A stretch of 32,460 bases of DNA from Chloroflexota bacterium (GCA_021814145.1 JAKAIY010000026.1:1-32460), one strand, 5' to 3'; counted from the stretch's first letter, positions 1 to 8,662 are shown. The notes: generated by a model from the letters alone, not told the origin. Translations and numbers: made by a program.

Positions 1-59
1 CGCCAGCGGGCGATGGCTACGTCGTGGAGGCGCGCGCCGTGGCGTTGACCGCTAGCTAG
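1..59 (+). CDS. C-terminal end of an upstream gene (partial, unknown)
   Basis: One frame is open from the window edge and ends at a TAG at 57-59. The last residues read ...PAGDGYVVEARAVALTAS. The reading frame enters and ends inside a 40-bp perfect palindrome, so the final six codons are also part of a hairpin. Too little remains to name a family, and the frame may be open only by chance over 19 codons. A minus-strand frame (52-249) ends in the same ALTAS because of the palindrome. Confidence 0.35.
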   Translation, partial: PAGDGYVVEARAVALTAS

Positions 60-75
60 CGGTCAACGCCACGGC
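36..75. repeat. 40-bp perfect palindrome, hairpin at gene end
   Basis: Bases 36-55 are the exact reverse complement of 56-75 with no spacer; the centre reads GCTAGCTAGC. In RNA this gives a very stable hairpin. There is no T-run on either side, so it is not a classic Rho-independent terminator. It contains the stop codon of the possible upstream gene. It may work as a bidirectional terminator or 3' stabiliser (inference). Confidence 0.85.
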
Positions 76-473
76 CACTGAGTAACCGAGGGGAATCACC
101 AAAGCCCACACTCCCCTGGACACATACGCGCCTTGGGCGGAACGGTAGTACAGATTATCTCTGTCTTCGCTGACGGTGTGGCGCCTTGTCCGCGTTTTGT
201 CGTGGCCTGAGCCTTTCAAGGCTCTCACAGAGGTAAAGGTGGAGCGCATCCCCAGGTGTCAATTTGGGCTAACCGCCCTGACCGAGCGATTCCGCACATA
301 TCATGGACATGAGTATGGCTGTGGCCGCAATAACCAGGATAGATGGCGCTTGGGGAGGAGGGCCTATCCTCCTGTCCTGCTCTGAGAACCGCGCGGCGCC
401 CCCTTGCGGTACAATTGACTCGCGCATACGCGCATTGGGCGCTCGTGAGCCAGCGAGCCACAAACGGAGAGCC
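76..473. other. intergenic region, about 400 bp
   Basis: No open frame here looks like a real protein; the frames found are short and Arg/Ser-rich in the manner of shadows. Small hairpins are visible (for example GAGCC/GGCTC around 210-226 and AGGAGG/CCTCCT around 357-374). A TACAAT box at 410-415 is a possible -10 for the RNase H gene, but no good -35 lies 17 bp upstream of it. Confidence 0.5.
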
Positions 474-920
474 ATGCAAACGGACAGCATACCTGATAAG
501 CGTGATACGCCTGCCTGTCTCATTCTCCGAACGGACGGAGCCTCACGCGGCAACCCCGGACACGCGGCGGCCGGCATTGTTATCGAGACGCCGGATGGAG
601 AGATCGTAGCGCATGGCAAACTCTATCTTGGCGTCATGACCAACAATCAGGCGGAATATCGCGCGCTCATTCTGGGACTCAAATCGGTCGCCCGCTACCA
701 CCCGGCGCTTGTGCGCGTATACATGGACAGCGACCTCGTCGTCAAGCAGATGCGAGGGGTATACAAGGTGCGGCATCCAGACCTTGAGCCGCTGTGGCGG
801 GAGGCGCGCCAGCTGGTCAGCGCGCTTCCCGCCGTGACGTTCGACCAGACGCCGCGGGCCCAGAACGCGCTCGCCGACCGGCTGGCGAACGAAGCGCTGG
901 ATGAGCGCGACCAGAGGTAG
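474..920 (+). CDS. rnhA: ribonuclease HI family protein
   Basis: A 148-residue RNase H-fold nuclease, expected to cut the RNA strand of RNA:DNA hybrids in the cytoplasm. The four acidic catalytic positions are all visible: D21 in TDGASRGNPG, E61 in NNQAEYRAL, D85 in YMDSDLV and D135 in NALADRLAN. The length matches compact bacterial and archaeal-type RNase HI, and the basic protrusion of E. coli RNase HI appears to be missing. The frame stays open upstream to 303, but ATG 474 is chosen because a purine-rich AGAG lies just before it and the conserved core starts about 15 residues in. It stands alone, with the next gene about 100 bp downstream on the same strand. The symbol is by family; a housekeeping role is inferred. 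Confidence 0.9.
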   Translation: MQTDSIPDKRDTPACLILRTDGASRGNPGHAAAGIVIETPDGEIVAHGKLYLGVMTNNQAEYRALILGLKSVARYHPALVRVYMDSDLVVKQMRGVYKVRHPDLEPLWREARQLVSALPAVTFDQTPRAQNALADRLANEALDERDQR

Positions 921-1024
921 CGCGCGGTCACGCTCCCAGCGTGGAAGCTGGCGCCGAATACGCGCTGTGGGGCTACCAAGCGAGGCAGTCTTTCCCGGGC
1001 GGGAATCGGGAACGAGGTGGCGGT

Positions 1025-2140
1025 ATGGCCAGGATGACAGAAACAGATCACACACAACCTCTTCCACCAGCGCGCATCCCCCATCCTCCAGCCCGCCATC
1101 TGCTATCGCGCCGCTTTATCCGCGTTGCGCTCGTTGTCTGTTTGGCTATTATCATGATAGGCTCGGCGGCGAGCGTCTACGCCTACCACCGTCTGACCTC
1201 CACTGTCACCAGTTTCCCTGGCCCGCACTTCAACACCAATCAGAACGCTATCTGGCTGGAGCACGCATGGTCCGGCCAGCCCCAGACGCCAGCGGCGTAT
1301 GATGCCCTTGCGACCCAGTTGCGCAGCGAGGGAATCACTTACGTTTACGCTCATGTCGGTCCGCTCGATAGTGACGGAACCATCCCCGCCAGCCGCGCGC
1401 CATACGCCGCCAGCCTTGCCGCCGCGCTACGGCAACGCATCCCGGGTATCAAGGTGCTCGCCTGGATTGGCCAGCTCGAAGCCGCCAGCGGGGCCCCCGC
1501 GAATGAGACCGTGAACCTGGCGAACTCTTCTGTGCGCGCCGCCATCGTCGCCACCGCTGATGGCTTTGTTCGCAGGCAAGGCTTCGACGGGGTGCATTAT
1601 GATATTGAGCCGATCCAGAACAACAACGCTCATTTCCTCGATCTGCTGATCGAGACCCGCGCCGCGTTCCCTCCCGGCGCGCTGATCTCCGTCTCAACGC
1701 CTAAGTGGGCTCCCAATGCCCACCTCGCGGATCTGCTCTATCGCGCTGGCCGTGGCGGCCAGTGGTGGACATCCTACTACTATGCCGCTGTCGCCGCGCA
1801 TGTGGATCAACTGGCGGTTATGGCCTATGACACTGGCATGCCAACCGCGCAAGCGTACGAAATCTTCGTCCAGCAAGAAACGAAGCACATCCTCGCCGCA
1901 GTGCGCACCGCGAACCGGCCCCCACAGGTGCTAATTGGCGTCCCAACCTACGCTGGCGATACTGTATGGTTCCATGACTACGCCGAGAATATGCGCACCG
2001 CTCTCACAGGCGTCATCGCCGGGCTCAATAGCGATGGGGAGACCAAGCCATTCGTTGGCGTCGCCATCTACCGTCTTGGCGTCACCACTCCCACCGACTG
2101 GCAGATCTATGACCAACTCTGGCTGGGTAAGGCGTCATAG
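1025..2140 (+). CDS. membrane-anchored GH18-like glycosidase / YaaH-type protein
   Basis: A 371-residue protein with a cytoplasmic, Pro-rich N-terminus, one membrane segment at about 31-53 and an extracytoplasmic TIM-barrel-like domain. GH18 hallmarks are visible. FDGVHYDIEP (187-196) matches the family DxxDxDxE motif at the first and third Asp and the catalytic Glu (D188, D193, E195), with His at 191 replacing the second Asp. VMAYDTG and IGVPTYAG resemble the later GH18 strands. Role inferred: binding or trimming of N-acetylhexosamine polymers such as peptidoglycan at the cell surface. Start chosen at ATG 1025, which follows a GAGGTGG ribosome site; the frame is open further upstream to 941. 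It converges on hisS with a gap of only 7 bp. A non-catalytic GH18-fold protein cannot be excluded. Confidence 0.7.
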   Translation: MARMTETDHTQPLPPARIPHPPARHLLSRRFIRVALVVCLAIIMIGSAASVYAYHRLTSTVTSFPGPHFNTNQNAIWLEHAWSGQPQTPAAYDALATQLRSEGITYVYAHVGPLDSDGTIPASRAPYAASLAAALRQRIPGIKVLAWIGQLEAASGAPANETVNLANSSVRAAIVATADGFVRRQGFDGVHYDIEPIQNNNAHFLDLLIETRAAFPPGALISVSTPKWAPNAHLADLLYRAGRGGQWWTSYYYAAVAAHVDQLAVMAYDTGMPTAQAYEIFVQQETKHILAAVRTANRPPQVLIGVPTYAGDTVWFHDYAENMRTALTGVIAGLNSDGETKPFVGVAIYRLGVTTPTDWQIYDQLWLGKAS

Positions 2141-2147
2141 CCACTAT

Positions 2148-3557
2148 CTACTCCATTTCCGCCAGCGCCGCCAGCGCCGCCGCCGCCGCCTCCCCGAGTG
2201 TCACGGAGCGCTGCTCGCCGCTGCGCAGATCACGAAGCGTCGCTTCACCGCGCGCCGCCTCATCCGGCCCGACGATGAACGCCAGCGGGATGCCGCGTCT
2301 GTTGGCAAACCCTAGCTGCTGGCCCACCCCTTTCGGGTCAGGATAGAGCTCCGTGCTCACGCCGCCCGCCCGCAGCGCGCTCGCCAGCGCCAGCGCCGCG
2401 TTCGCCGTTTCCGCGTTGAACAGCGTCACCAGCGCCTGCGTGGTCGTCACCGCCTCGCCCGCAAGCAGCCCGGCGTCTTCCATCGCCACCAGAATGCGAT
2501 CCACCCCAAACGAGATGCCCACAGCCGGAATGTCGCGCCCAAGGAACATACCCACAAGGCGGTCGTAGCGTCCGCCTCCACCGAGTGAGCCTAGCGATGA
2601 GCCTTCCAGCGTTGTCTCATAGATCACGCCAGTGTAGTATTCCGCCCCGCGCACCATCGAAGGGTTCAACGCATAGCGTCTCTCCGGCACTCCCAAAGCG
2701 CGCATCGCGGCGAACGTCTCTTCCAGCTCTCGCGCGCTTACCTCGCCCTGCGCTGTCGCGCGCACCATCGGGCGCAGACTGGAGAGAATGCTCTCTGGAG
2801 TCCCCGAGACACTGATCGCCTCGAGCAGCGCGTCAACCGCCCGCTCTGGCAGCGCGGCTTTCTGGAGCTCCGCGCGCACTCCATCCGGGCCGATCTTGTC
2901 CAGCTTGTCTATCGCCACCCGCGCGGCTCCACGCTGCCCCTCCGGAACGTCGCTCGCCTCCATCAGCGCGTCCAGCAGTCCGCGATGACTGATATTCGTC
3001 ACGAAATTGTCGAAACCCAGCGCCGAGAACGCCTCGTAGTGAATCGCCGCCATCTCTGCGTCCACCAGCATTGAGCGGCTGCCCACACAGTCCACATCAC
3101 ACTGATAAAACTCGCGGTAGCGCCCGCGCTGAGGCCGGTCGGCGCGCCACACTGGCTGCATCTGGTAGCGGCGGAATGGCATGACGATGTCATTCTGGCG
3201 CGCCGCGATAACCCGCGCCAACGGTACCGTCAGGTCATAGCGCAGCGCCATCTCCGAGAAGCGCCGCGCCAGCGCGCCCGCCGAGCGCCCGGCCGCTTCG
3301 CCCTCTGCGAGCAGTTTGCTCGCCGCTGATTCGAGATCGCGCCCGTTCTTCAGGATGCGGAAGAGCAGACGCTCCCCCTCCTCGCCATACTTGCCTTCCA
3401 GCGCGCTCGCGTGCTCGATAGCCGGCGTCTCCAGAGGCTCATAGCCATAGCGCTCGAACGTCTCGCGCAGCAGCCGGAACACCCGGTTGCGCGGAGCCAG
3501 GTCGCGCGGCAGGAAATCGCGCGCGCCACTCACTGGCGCGGTGGAGATGCGTGCCAT
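2148..3557 (-). CDS. hisS: histidyl-tRNA synthetase
   Basis: A class II aminoacyl-tRNA synthetase of 469 residues that charges tRNA-His. Visible signatures are RYDLTVPLAR (107-115), the motif 2 region RGRYREFYQCDVD (144-156), the histidine-specific RGAEYYTGVIYE (303-314), GGGGRYDRL (326-334) and motif 3 AVGISFGVDR (345-354). A C-terminal anticodon-binding domain follows (about 375-469). Start taken at ATG 3557, preceded by AAGGA with 8 nt spacing; a longer frame to 3599 lacks a ribosome site. The C-terminus is Ala/Glu-rich. It is monocistronic, with an extended -10 promoter candidate about 55 nt upstream. The protein is a little longer than the E. coli enzyme (about 424 aa), with an insertion around 70-105. 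Confidence 0.97.
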   Translation of the reverse strand: MARISTAPVSGARDFLPRDLAPRNRVFRLLRETFERYGYEPLETPAIEHASALEGKYGEEGERLLFRILKNGRDLESAASKLLAEGEAAGRSAGALARRFSEMALRYDLTVPLARVIAARQNDIVMPFRRYQMQPVWRADRPQRGRYREFYQCDVDCVGSRSMLVDAEMAAIHYEAFSALGFDNFVTNISHRGLLDALMEASDVPEGQRGAARVAIDKLDKIGPDGVRAELQKAALPERAVDALLEAISVSGTPESILSSLRPMVRATAQGEVSARELEETFAAMRALGVPERRYALNPSMVRGAEYYTGVIYETTLEGSSLGSLGGGGRYDRLVGMFLGRDIPAVGISFGVDRILVAMEDAGLLAGEAVTTTQALVTLFNAETANAALALASALRAGGVSTELYPDPKGVGQQLGFANRRGIPLAFIVGPDEAARGEATLRDLRSGEQRSVTLGEAAAAALAALAEME

Positions 3558-3617
3558 CGGGGTCAATCCTTGTCGTTCTGATATTGGTCTGGCCGTCACG
3601 GCGTCATAGGATACGCC

Positions 3618-3626
3618 AGTGTACCA
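3618..3626 (-). promoter_or_regulatory. extended -10 promoter candidate for hisS
   Basis: On the minus strand the sequence reads TGGTACACT, an extended -10 (TG-N-TACACT) about 60 bp upstream of the hisS ATG. No convincing -35 is present at 17 bp. The same nonamer occurs at the VOC gene promoter (12286-12294), where a -35 is present. Confidence 0.45.
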
Positions 3627-3745
3627 TCGTATCTTTACACTGTATCACAAACGCCGCGCGCTCCTCTCTGGCTCCAGAGGCGCGTTTTCCGCCGGATGGC
3701 CGGCTTGTGTCGCGCCCGTAAGGCGATGGCGAAGCGCATTACCAT

Positions 3746-3800
3746 GCGATCAGCCTGATATACATATTTATTATCATCATGATGGGCGCTATGATAACGA
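3746..3800. promoter_or_regulatory. AT-rich operator-like island upstream of the LysR gene
   Basis: A roughly 50-bp AT-rich island in a GC-rich region, ending 39 bp before the LysR start. It holds a perfect 7-bp inverted repeat TTATCAT (3771-3777) / ATGATAA (3791-3797) with a 13-bp spacer, and a 10-bp palindrome CATCATGATG (3775-3784) inside it. A T-N11-A-type palindrome of this sort is what LysR regulators usually bind, so autoregulation is likely (inference). Confidence 0.5.
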
Positions 3801-3836
3801 GAGAAGCGATCAGGCGCAGCCCAGAGGGAGACGGCA

Positions 3837-4775
3837 ATGGTCAGCCAGACGGAATCTACCATCAGCCATCAGCATCTTCAGATCTTCGTCACTGTCGTGG
3901 AGAAGCGCAGCTTTTCTCGCGCGGCGGCCTGTCTGCGTCTCACCCAGCCAGCGATCACACTTCACATTCAGGCGCTGGAGCGCGATGTGGGAGCGCGGCT
4001 GCTGGAGCGAACAAACCGCTTTGTTCGCCTGACAAAAGCGGGCGAGATTGTCTATGACCACGCGACACGCATCCTGAGCATTCAGGCGCAGATGCGGCGT
4101 TGCCTGGATGATCTGCTTCGGGAGGCTAGTGGCCCGCTCTCTATCGGCGCCAGCTTTACCTTTGGCGAGTATGCCCTGCCGCATCTACTCGCCATATTCT
4201 GCGAGCGACATCCACAGGTGCGGCCTACGGTCATGATCGCGAATACGGGGCAAATCGCCGATTTAGTCGCCAGCAACCGGCTCGACGTGGGGCTGGTAGA
4301 GGGCGAGGTGGACCTGCCCCACGTGCTCAGCGAGCCAGTGACTGAGGATGCCCTGGTCGTCGTCGTCCCGCCGGGCTTTCCCGTGACTTTCTCAGAGCCT
4401 GGCGCCAAACTCCAGCCCGCCACCCTGGCCAAGGTGCGCTGGATCGTGCGCGAGCCAGGCTCGGGCACCCGCGCCGCTTCTGACCGTTTTTTCGCCCAGG
4501 CGGGCCTTGTGGTGGAGGACGCGCTGGAGCTGGGAAGCACACAGATGATCAAGGAAGCCGTTGAGGCTGGGCTGGGCTGCGCGCTCCTCTCTCGCTGGGC
4601 TATTCGCAAGGAGCTTGCGCTTGACGCCCTCCGCGAGCTGCCTGTGGCTGGCCTGCCGATCACGCGCCAGCTCTCCATGCTTACGCTCACTACGACATTC
4701 CGCACCAAGGCCCTGGACGAGTTCGTGGAATTCATCCACAACTCAGCTCGCGAGCGACTTCAGTGGCCTGGCTAG
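3837..4775 (+). CDS. LysR-family transcriptional regulator (CysL/CbbR-like)
   Basis: A 312-residue LysR regulator. The N-terminal winged helix-turn-helix spans about 10-70 (LQIFVTVVEKRSFSRAA, then LTQPAITLHIQALERDVG). The effector-binding periplasmic-protein-like domain spans about 95-305. REPGSGTRAASD (near 200) is a motif shared with the CysL/YeiE/CbbR branch, whose members sense small anions or metabolites such as sulfite or Calvin-cycle intermediates; the real ligand cannot be read from sequence. Ribosome site AGGGAG lies 7 nt before ATG 3837. LysR genes usually act on a neighbour, but the only divergent neighbour is hisS, so the target may be itself or distant. The upstream AT-rich island with a TTATCAT/ATGATAA repeat is the probable operator. 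Confidence 0.9.
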   Translation: MVSQTESTISHQHLQIFVTVVEKRSFSRAAACLRLTQPAITLHIQALERDVGARLLERTNRFVRLTKAGEIVYDHATRILSIQAQMRRCLDDLLREASGPLSIGASFTFGEYALPHLLAIFCERHPQVRPTVMIANTGQIADLVASNRLDVGLVEGEVDLPHVLSEPVTEDALVVVVPPGFPVTFSEPGAKLQPATLAKVRWIVREPGSGTRAASDRFFAQAGLVVEDALELGSTQMIKEAVEAGLGCALLSRWAIRKELALDALRELPVAGLPITRQLSMLTLTTTFRTKALDEFVEFIHNSARERLQWPG

Positions 4776-5035
4776 ACGCGCGCCTGCTTCCCCCTACGAG
4801 CGCCGTCCCCCGCGCCTGCGGAACGCGTATAACACGCCGCGGGCGTCGCGCTTGCGCCCAACGCCCGCCTCTGGCCAGTAGCCTGTCATCCGTGGCCGGA
4901 CTTTCCAGTCGAGCCGCGCTATCCCGCGTTATTGTTCAAAACGTCATTCCAGGAGACGCCTCAAGCCGGTTTAAACGGCGTTCCCTGACCCGCGCTTTCT
5001 AAACCGGGCGCTATGACGCCAGGGCGATGGCCGCT

Positions 5036-5470
5036 TCAGGGCGCAGGGTGCTGGGGCATACCAACCGTCATCAAGACAGCCACCAGCAGGATCAGGAGCG
5101 AGATCCCCAGCACCACAAGCGTCACGGTAGATTCAACGTAATCGCCTTCGTCGTTCCGGTCGCGGACGTTGCGCAGCGTCCGCATACCGGTGATGAGAAA
5201 GACAATCAACGAGACCACCAGCCCGCCTTCAGCGGCGATCATCTCCGTTTCTTGCGTAACAAGAAAGCCATCGGGCGCTGTGACATACCGAACAATCGTC
5301 AGCACTTCCCAAAACAACGCCAGGATGGCCACCAGAATCACCAACGGCAGCGCGCCTTCGAACACTCCCCGGAAGGCGCTCAGCGCAACCCGCAGCGGCG
5401 AGAGCAGGGAAATCCCTGTTTTCGCCGGGGCTGCTGGCTGAAGACCTGGCGCGTGGCGTGGCTCACGCAT
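5036..5470 (-). CDS. hypothetical three-span membrane protein
   Basis: A 144-residue protein with a Pro-rich cytoplasmic start and three predicted membrane segments at about 38-60, 80-96 and 115-137, separated by a short loop rich in Arg and Asp (NVRDRNDEGDYVE). I do not recognise the family by name; the layout resembles small phosphate-starvation-inducible PsiE-like proteins, but this is only a resemblance. GAGAGGAG sits about 10 nt before ATG 5470. It lies 57 bp downstream of the hydrolase gene on the same strand, so the two could be co-transcribed. Confidence 0.7.
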   Translation of the reverse strand: MREPRHAPGLQPAAPAKTGISLLSPLRVALSAFRGVFEGALPLVILVAILALFWEVLTIVRYVTAPDGFLVTQETEMIAAEGGLVVSLIVFLITGMRTLRNVRDRNDEGDYVESTVTLVVLGISLLILLVAVLMTVGMPQHPAP

Positions 5471-5527
5471 GGCGGGATCGCTCCTCTCCGATAGAGAGCC
5501 ATCTGTGAGGCTCAGTTAGCGTCTCGG

Positions 5528-7483
5528 TTATGCGACCGGCAGGTTAGTAGTAAAGAACGCGACCACTTTGTCCACATAGGTTTTCCCGGCGACCTTATAC
5601 GCCTGAGCGTGTGTAGCGCCTGGAACCAGCCATGTGCTCACCTGCGCTCCAGAACCTTGCTGGGCCGCCTGGGCAAGCGCCGTCATGTCACTGGTGGGGA
5701 TGTAGGTATCGTCCGCTCCCTGAATGAACAGGATTGGCCTCGGCGCGATCTTCGCGACCACGGCGACCGGGCGGACTGCGGCGAAATCAATTCCGTAGAG
5801 CGTCTGAGCGGCGCGCAGAACGCCTGGTGTAAACCATGCGGGCAGGCCGGAGCGCTTGGGGATCTCCCGCTCTAGCAACGGAAGCGCGTCGGAATAGGCG
5901 CTATCAGCGACGACAGCGTGGATCGCGGGATCCTGCGCGGCAGCCAGGAGCAGTGTCGCCGCGCCCATCGAGACACCCCATCCGCCGATCACCTTCGGGC
6001 TCCCCAAATGAAACGGCAGGTTGCCACTCTGCAGGAAATCCACCGCTCCCAGCACGTCGCGCTGTTCGTAGTAGCCGAGACTCAGCGGCGCAGCCTGTGA
6101 CAGCCCGGAGCCGCGCATATCAAAAGCCAGCACGGCGAACCCAGCCTTTGCGAGCGCGGCGCTGAAGGAAAGCAGCCCCACTCCCGGATCAGCGCGGTTC
6201 GTGCGCATCCCGTGCACGACGATAATCGTACGGGTGTCAGTGAGCGCGCCTTTGGGGCCGACGCCAGGAATAAACCAGCCCTGAAGCCCCACGTGGTCCG
6301 TGCGGCTGACGAAGGAGACATCCTGAAATTTCAGGCCGTAGGCGGCTGGTGTAGAGGTCGGAACCACTTGTGGGGCGTAAATGAGATTATTCGCCACGTA
6401 GACGCTCATTCCCGCGTAGGCGAACGAGGGCAGCGAGACGCAGAGCAATGCCAGCGTCATTACCCAGCGCGCCAGCGTCGCTATACGTGACACCGGGCGC
6501 GGGCGCGCTTCGGCCTCCCAGAAATAGGGAGCGCCTCCCGCGCTGGATGAGGTAAGCGATGGTTCAGGCGGACGGGCTCCATAGGGTTCTCCCGCGCCGC
6601 CAGGCACATAATTGCCCGCGTGAACCACTGATGCGGAATTTTCCGCGTGCGCCAGCGACGCCGGAGTGCGCCCCTGGCCACCTTGCGGAGCGAATTGCGC
6701 TCCATAGGCGCCATAAGCGTCGGCGCCCGGATCATATGATGGCGCGGGAGCTCCCCAATTGCTTCCGGGAGAAATGGCGATTGGCGTCTTAGCGGTCAGA
6801 GGAGGCACGTACTCTGGGGCGCTCTGCGCGTATGGCGGCATATTGCCTGAGTAAGGCGTATAGCCGCTATATTCGCCTGACGCGCCAAACGGCGTGTCCA
6901 AGGGAGGTTCAAAGTTGCCGTAATCCCTCGCGCCAGCAGGGCCTGGGAAGTCGCCCGCTCCTGACGGGCCACGCGAGAAGTTCTGGGGCGAAGACGATTG
7001 ACTTCCCCAATTAGGTGGCTGCCAGCGCGGCTGGACGCCGCTTGAAGCATGGGCGGATGGTGGCTCGCCGGCGCTTTCATCAGGAGCATAGCCGCCCCTG
7101 AGGGTAGCGGAATCACGGTCAGGGGGCGCGAACGGCCCACGCGCGCCCGCGTTTTGTGGACCAGGCTGCGCCCATTGGGAGCCAGACGCGCCAGATCCGC
7201 TGGCGGATCTGGGCGTAGCCGCGCCGCGCTCCATCCCCGCCACTGTCGTATGGGGTGGAGGGGGACTGTTTAGCCAGGCAGGTGTAGCCGGAACAGGCGA
7301 CCCACCCTGGGCGCCTGTATCCGGTCCGCTCGTGGCTGAGCGTCGCCGCGGTCCGCGAGTAAACATATCGCGCACGGTCCGCGCGACACGCACTGGCCGC
7401 GATTCAGGCCGCCATACGCGTGGCGAAGGAGCTGAACCCCAGGAATTACGATCATTGTCGGGTTGATCTGGCGGGCGGCCCAT
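5528..7483 (-). CDS. membrane-anchored alpha/beta hydrolase with long disordered arm
   Basis: A 651-residue protein in three parts. Residues 1-330 are low-complexity (Gly, Pro, Ser, Ala, Tyr) and probably disordered. One membrane segment lies at about 335-360. An alpha/beta hydrolase domain fills 385-651, with oxyanion-loop HGM (about 424), nucleophile elbow GWGVSMG (Ser about 505), acid GADDTYIP (Asp about 591-592) and His in GATHAQAY (about 625). A complete Ser-Asp-His triad therefore seems present. The domain resembles YqkD/BAAT-type hydrolases; the substrate is unknown. Start taken at ATG 7483, preceded by AGAGGGA with 8 nt spacing, rather than a GTG at 7516 without a ribosome site. With the arm in the cytoplasm, the hydrolase would face outside (inference). 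Confidence 0.85.
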   Translation of the reverse strand: MGRPPDQPDNDRNSWGSAPSPRVWRPESRPVRVARTVRDMFTRGPRRRSATSGPDTGAQGGSPVPATPAWLNSPPPPHTTVAGMERGAATPRSASGSGASGSQWAQPGPQNAGARGPFAPPDRDSATLRGGYAPDESAGEPPSAHASSGVQPRWQPPNWGSQSSSPQNFSRGPSGAGDFPGPAGARDYGNFEPPLDTPFGASGEYSGYTPYSGNMPPYAQSAPEYVPPLTAKTPIAISPGSNWGAPAPSYDPGADAYGAYGAQFAPQGGQGRTPASLAHAENSASVVHAGNYVPGGAGEPYGARPPEPSLTSSSAGGAPYFWEAEARPRPVSRIATLARWVMTLALLCVSLPSFAYAGMSVYVANNLIYAPQVVPTSTPAAYGLKFQDVSFVSRTDHVGLQGWFIPGVGPKGALTDTRTIIVVHGMRTNRADPGVGLLSFSAALAKAGFAVLAFDMRGSGLSQAAPLSLGYYEQRDVLGAVDFLQSGNLPFHLGSPKVIGGWGVSMGAATLLLAAAQDPAIHAVVADSAYSDALPLLEREIPKRSGLPAWFTPGVLRAAQTLYGIDFAAVRPVAVVAKIAPRPILFIQGADDTYIPTSDMTALAQAAQQGSGAQVSTWLVPGATHAQAYKVAGKTYVDKVVAFFTTNLPVA

Positions 7484-7651
7484 AACGCCTGTCCCTCTCT
7501 CAACTTCGCGCTTCACACGCTAGTGACAACAAGGGGATGTCGCGCAAAACGGCGCGCCCCTCCTCCTCACACAACGGGCAATTAGACTACTGTACGGTAA
7601 TAACGATAGAATACACGAAATCGCTCGCCTCTAAGGGACTTTCGTATTCAG

Positions 7652-7678
7652 AAAAGCCCCAGCCAGGTGTACAGGGGC
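7652..7678 (-). terminator. possible intrinsic terminator after DAHP synthase
   Basis: Read on the minus strand, GCCCC pairs with GGGGC across a 17-nt loop and is followed by TTTT. It lies about 90 bp after the DAHP synthase stop. The stem is short, so the call is weak. Confidence 0.3.
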
Positions 7679-7765
7679 GCCCGATTGGAGTGAAAGACCC
7701 GGAAGAAGCGGCAGGCATGGGCGGGGAACACCTGCGCGGAGCCTCAGTCCCGGAGGAAGTCAGGG

Positions 7766-8662
7766 CTAGCGCAGCGCGGCGCTTACCCGTTCGATGCGCG
7801 CGATCATGCTGGCCAGCGCCTGCGGCGTAATCGCCTGATCGGCGTCAGAGAGCGACTGGTCAGGATGTGGGTGCATCTCAACGATCAGCCCATCCGCTCC
7901 AGCCGCGATGGCAGCCACGCCCATCGCGGGAACCAGATCGCCGCGCCCGACGCCATGGCTGGGATCTACCATCACGGGCAGGTGTGTGAGCGTCGCCAGC
8001 AGTGGCACACAAGTCAGGTCCAGCAAGTTGCGGGTCATCGGATCAAAGCTGCGCACTCCGCGCTCACAGAAGATTATCTGAGAGTTGCCCTCGGAGAGAA
8101 TGTATTCAGCCGCCAGCAGCCATTCTTCGATTGTGGCGGCGAAGCCACGCTTAAGCAGGATTGGCCGGTTCGCGCGCCCCGCAGCGCGCAGCAGGGGAAA
8201 ATTCTGCATATTGCGACTGCCGATCTGGAGCATATCAGCGACCTCGGCGACCGGCTCAACCATCGCGGACTCCATTACCTCGGTTACAACTGGCAAGCCT
8301 GATTCGGCGCGAGCGCGAGCCAGCAGCGGGAGGCCCGCGAGACCAAGGCCCTGGAAACTGTACGGCGAAGTGCGTGGCTTGAACACGCCGCCACGCAGCA
8401 ACTGAGCTCCAGCCGCGCGCGCCGCCAGCGCCGCCTCGATAATACTATCCTCAGTCTCAACAGAGCATGGACCGGCGATGACAACCGGAACACCCCCGCC
8501 GATGCGGACCCCGCCAACCGTCACGATGGTTTTCTCGGGATGTCCTTCGCGGCTCGCCAGACAGTACGGCGCGGATGACGTGATGGCTTCCTCAGGGTGT
8601 TGCGACGGCGCGAGCCGCGAACGCTCATCAGGGGTAGCGCTGTCGTGCGTGGCGGTCATCAT
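7766..8662 (-). CDS. aroF: 3-deoxy-7-phosphoheptulonate synthase (DAHP synthase, type I-beta)
   Basis: Catalyses condensation of phosphoenolpyruvate and erythrose 4-phosphate, the entry step to aromatic amino acids. The 298-residue protein shows the whole type I-beta (AroQ/KDOP-like) set: AGPCSVE (63-69), [11 protein letters not shown] (95-105), QIGSRNMQN (146-154), LLKRGF (169-174), CERGVRSFD (199-207), VDPSHGVGR (232-240) and [16 protein letters not shown] (261-276). Metal ligands C66, H236, E262 and D273 are all in place. The first 45 residues are polar and do not look like the ferredoxin-like regulatory domain of the Thermotoga enzyme, so allosteric control may be absent. That makes the attenuator-like leader upstream (8865-9072) more meaningful. 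AGAGGA lies 6 nt before the tandem ATGATG start at 8662. The symbol follows common usage for this subtype. Confidence 0.95.
   Translation of the reverse strand: MMTATHDSATPDERSRLAPSQHPEEAITSSAPYCLASREGHPEKTIVTVGGVRIGGGVPVVIAGPCSVETEDSIIEAALAARAAGAQLLRGGVFKPRTSPYSFQGLGLAGLPLLARARAESGLPVVTEVMESAMVEPVAEVADMLQIGSRNMQNFPLLRAAGRANRPILLKRGFAATIEEWLLAAEYILSEGNSQIIFCERGVRSFDPMTRNLLDLTCVPLLATLTHLPVMVDPSHGVGRGDLVPAMGVAAIAAGADGLIVEMHPHPDQSLSDADQAITPQALASMIARIERVSAALR

Noticed and set aside
52-249. 65-codon minus-strand frame ending in the same ALTAS residues as the plus-strand frame
   Set aside because: The shared ending is a by-product of the palindrome; the rest is Arg/Thr-rich, has no ribosome site and looks non-coding.
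3652-3690. Hairpin-like CTCTGG/CCAGAG followed by GCGCGTTTT
   Set aside because: The loop would be two bases, the outer stem needs a bulge, and no plus-strand gene lies upstream to be terminated.
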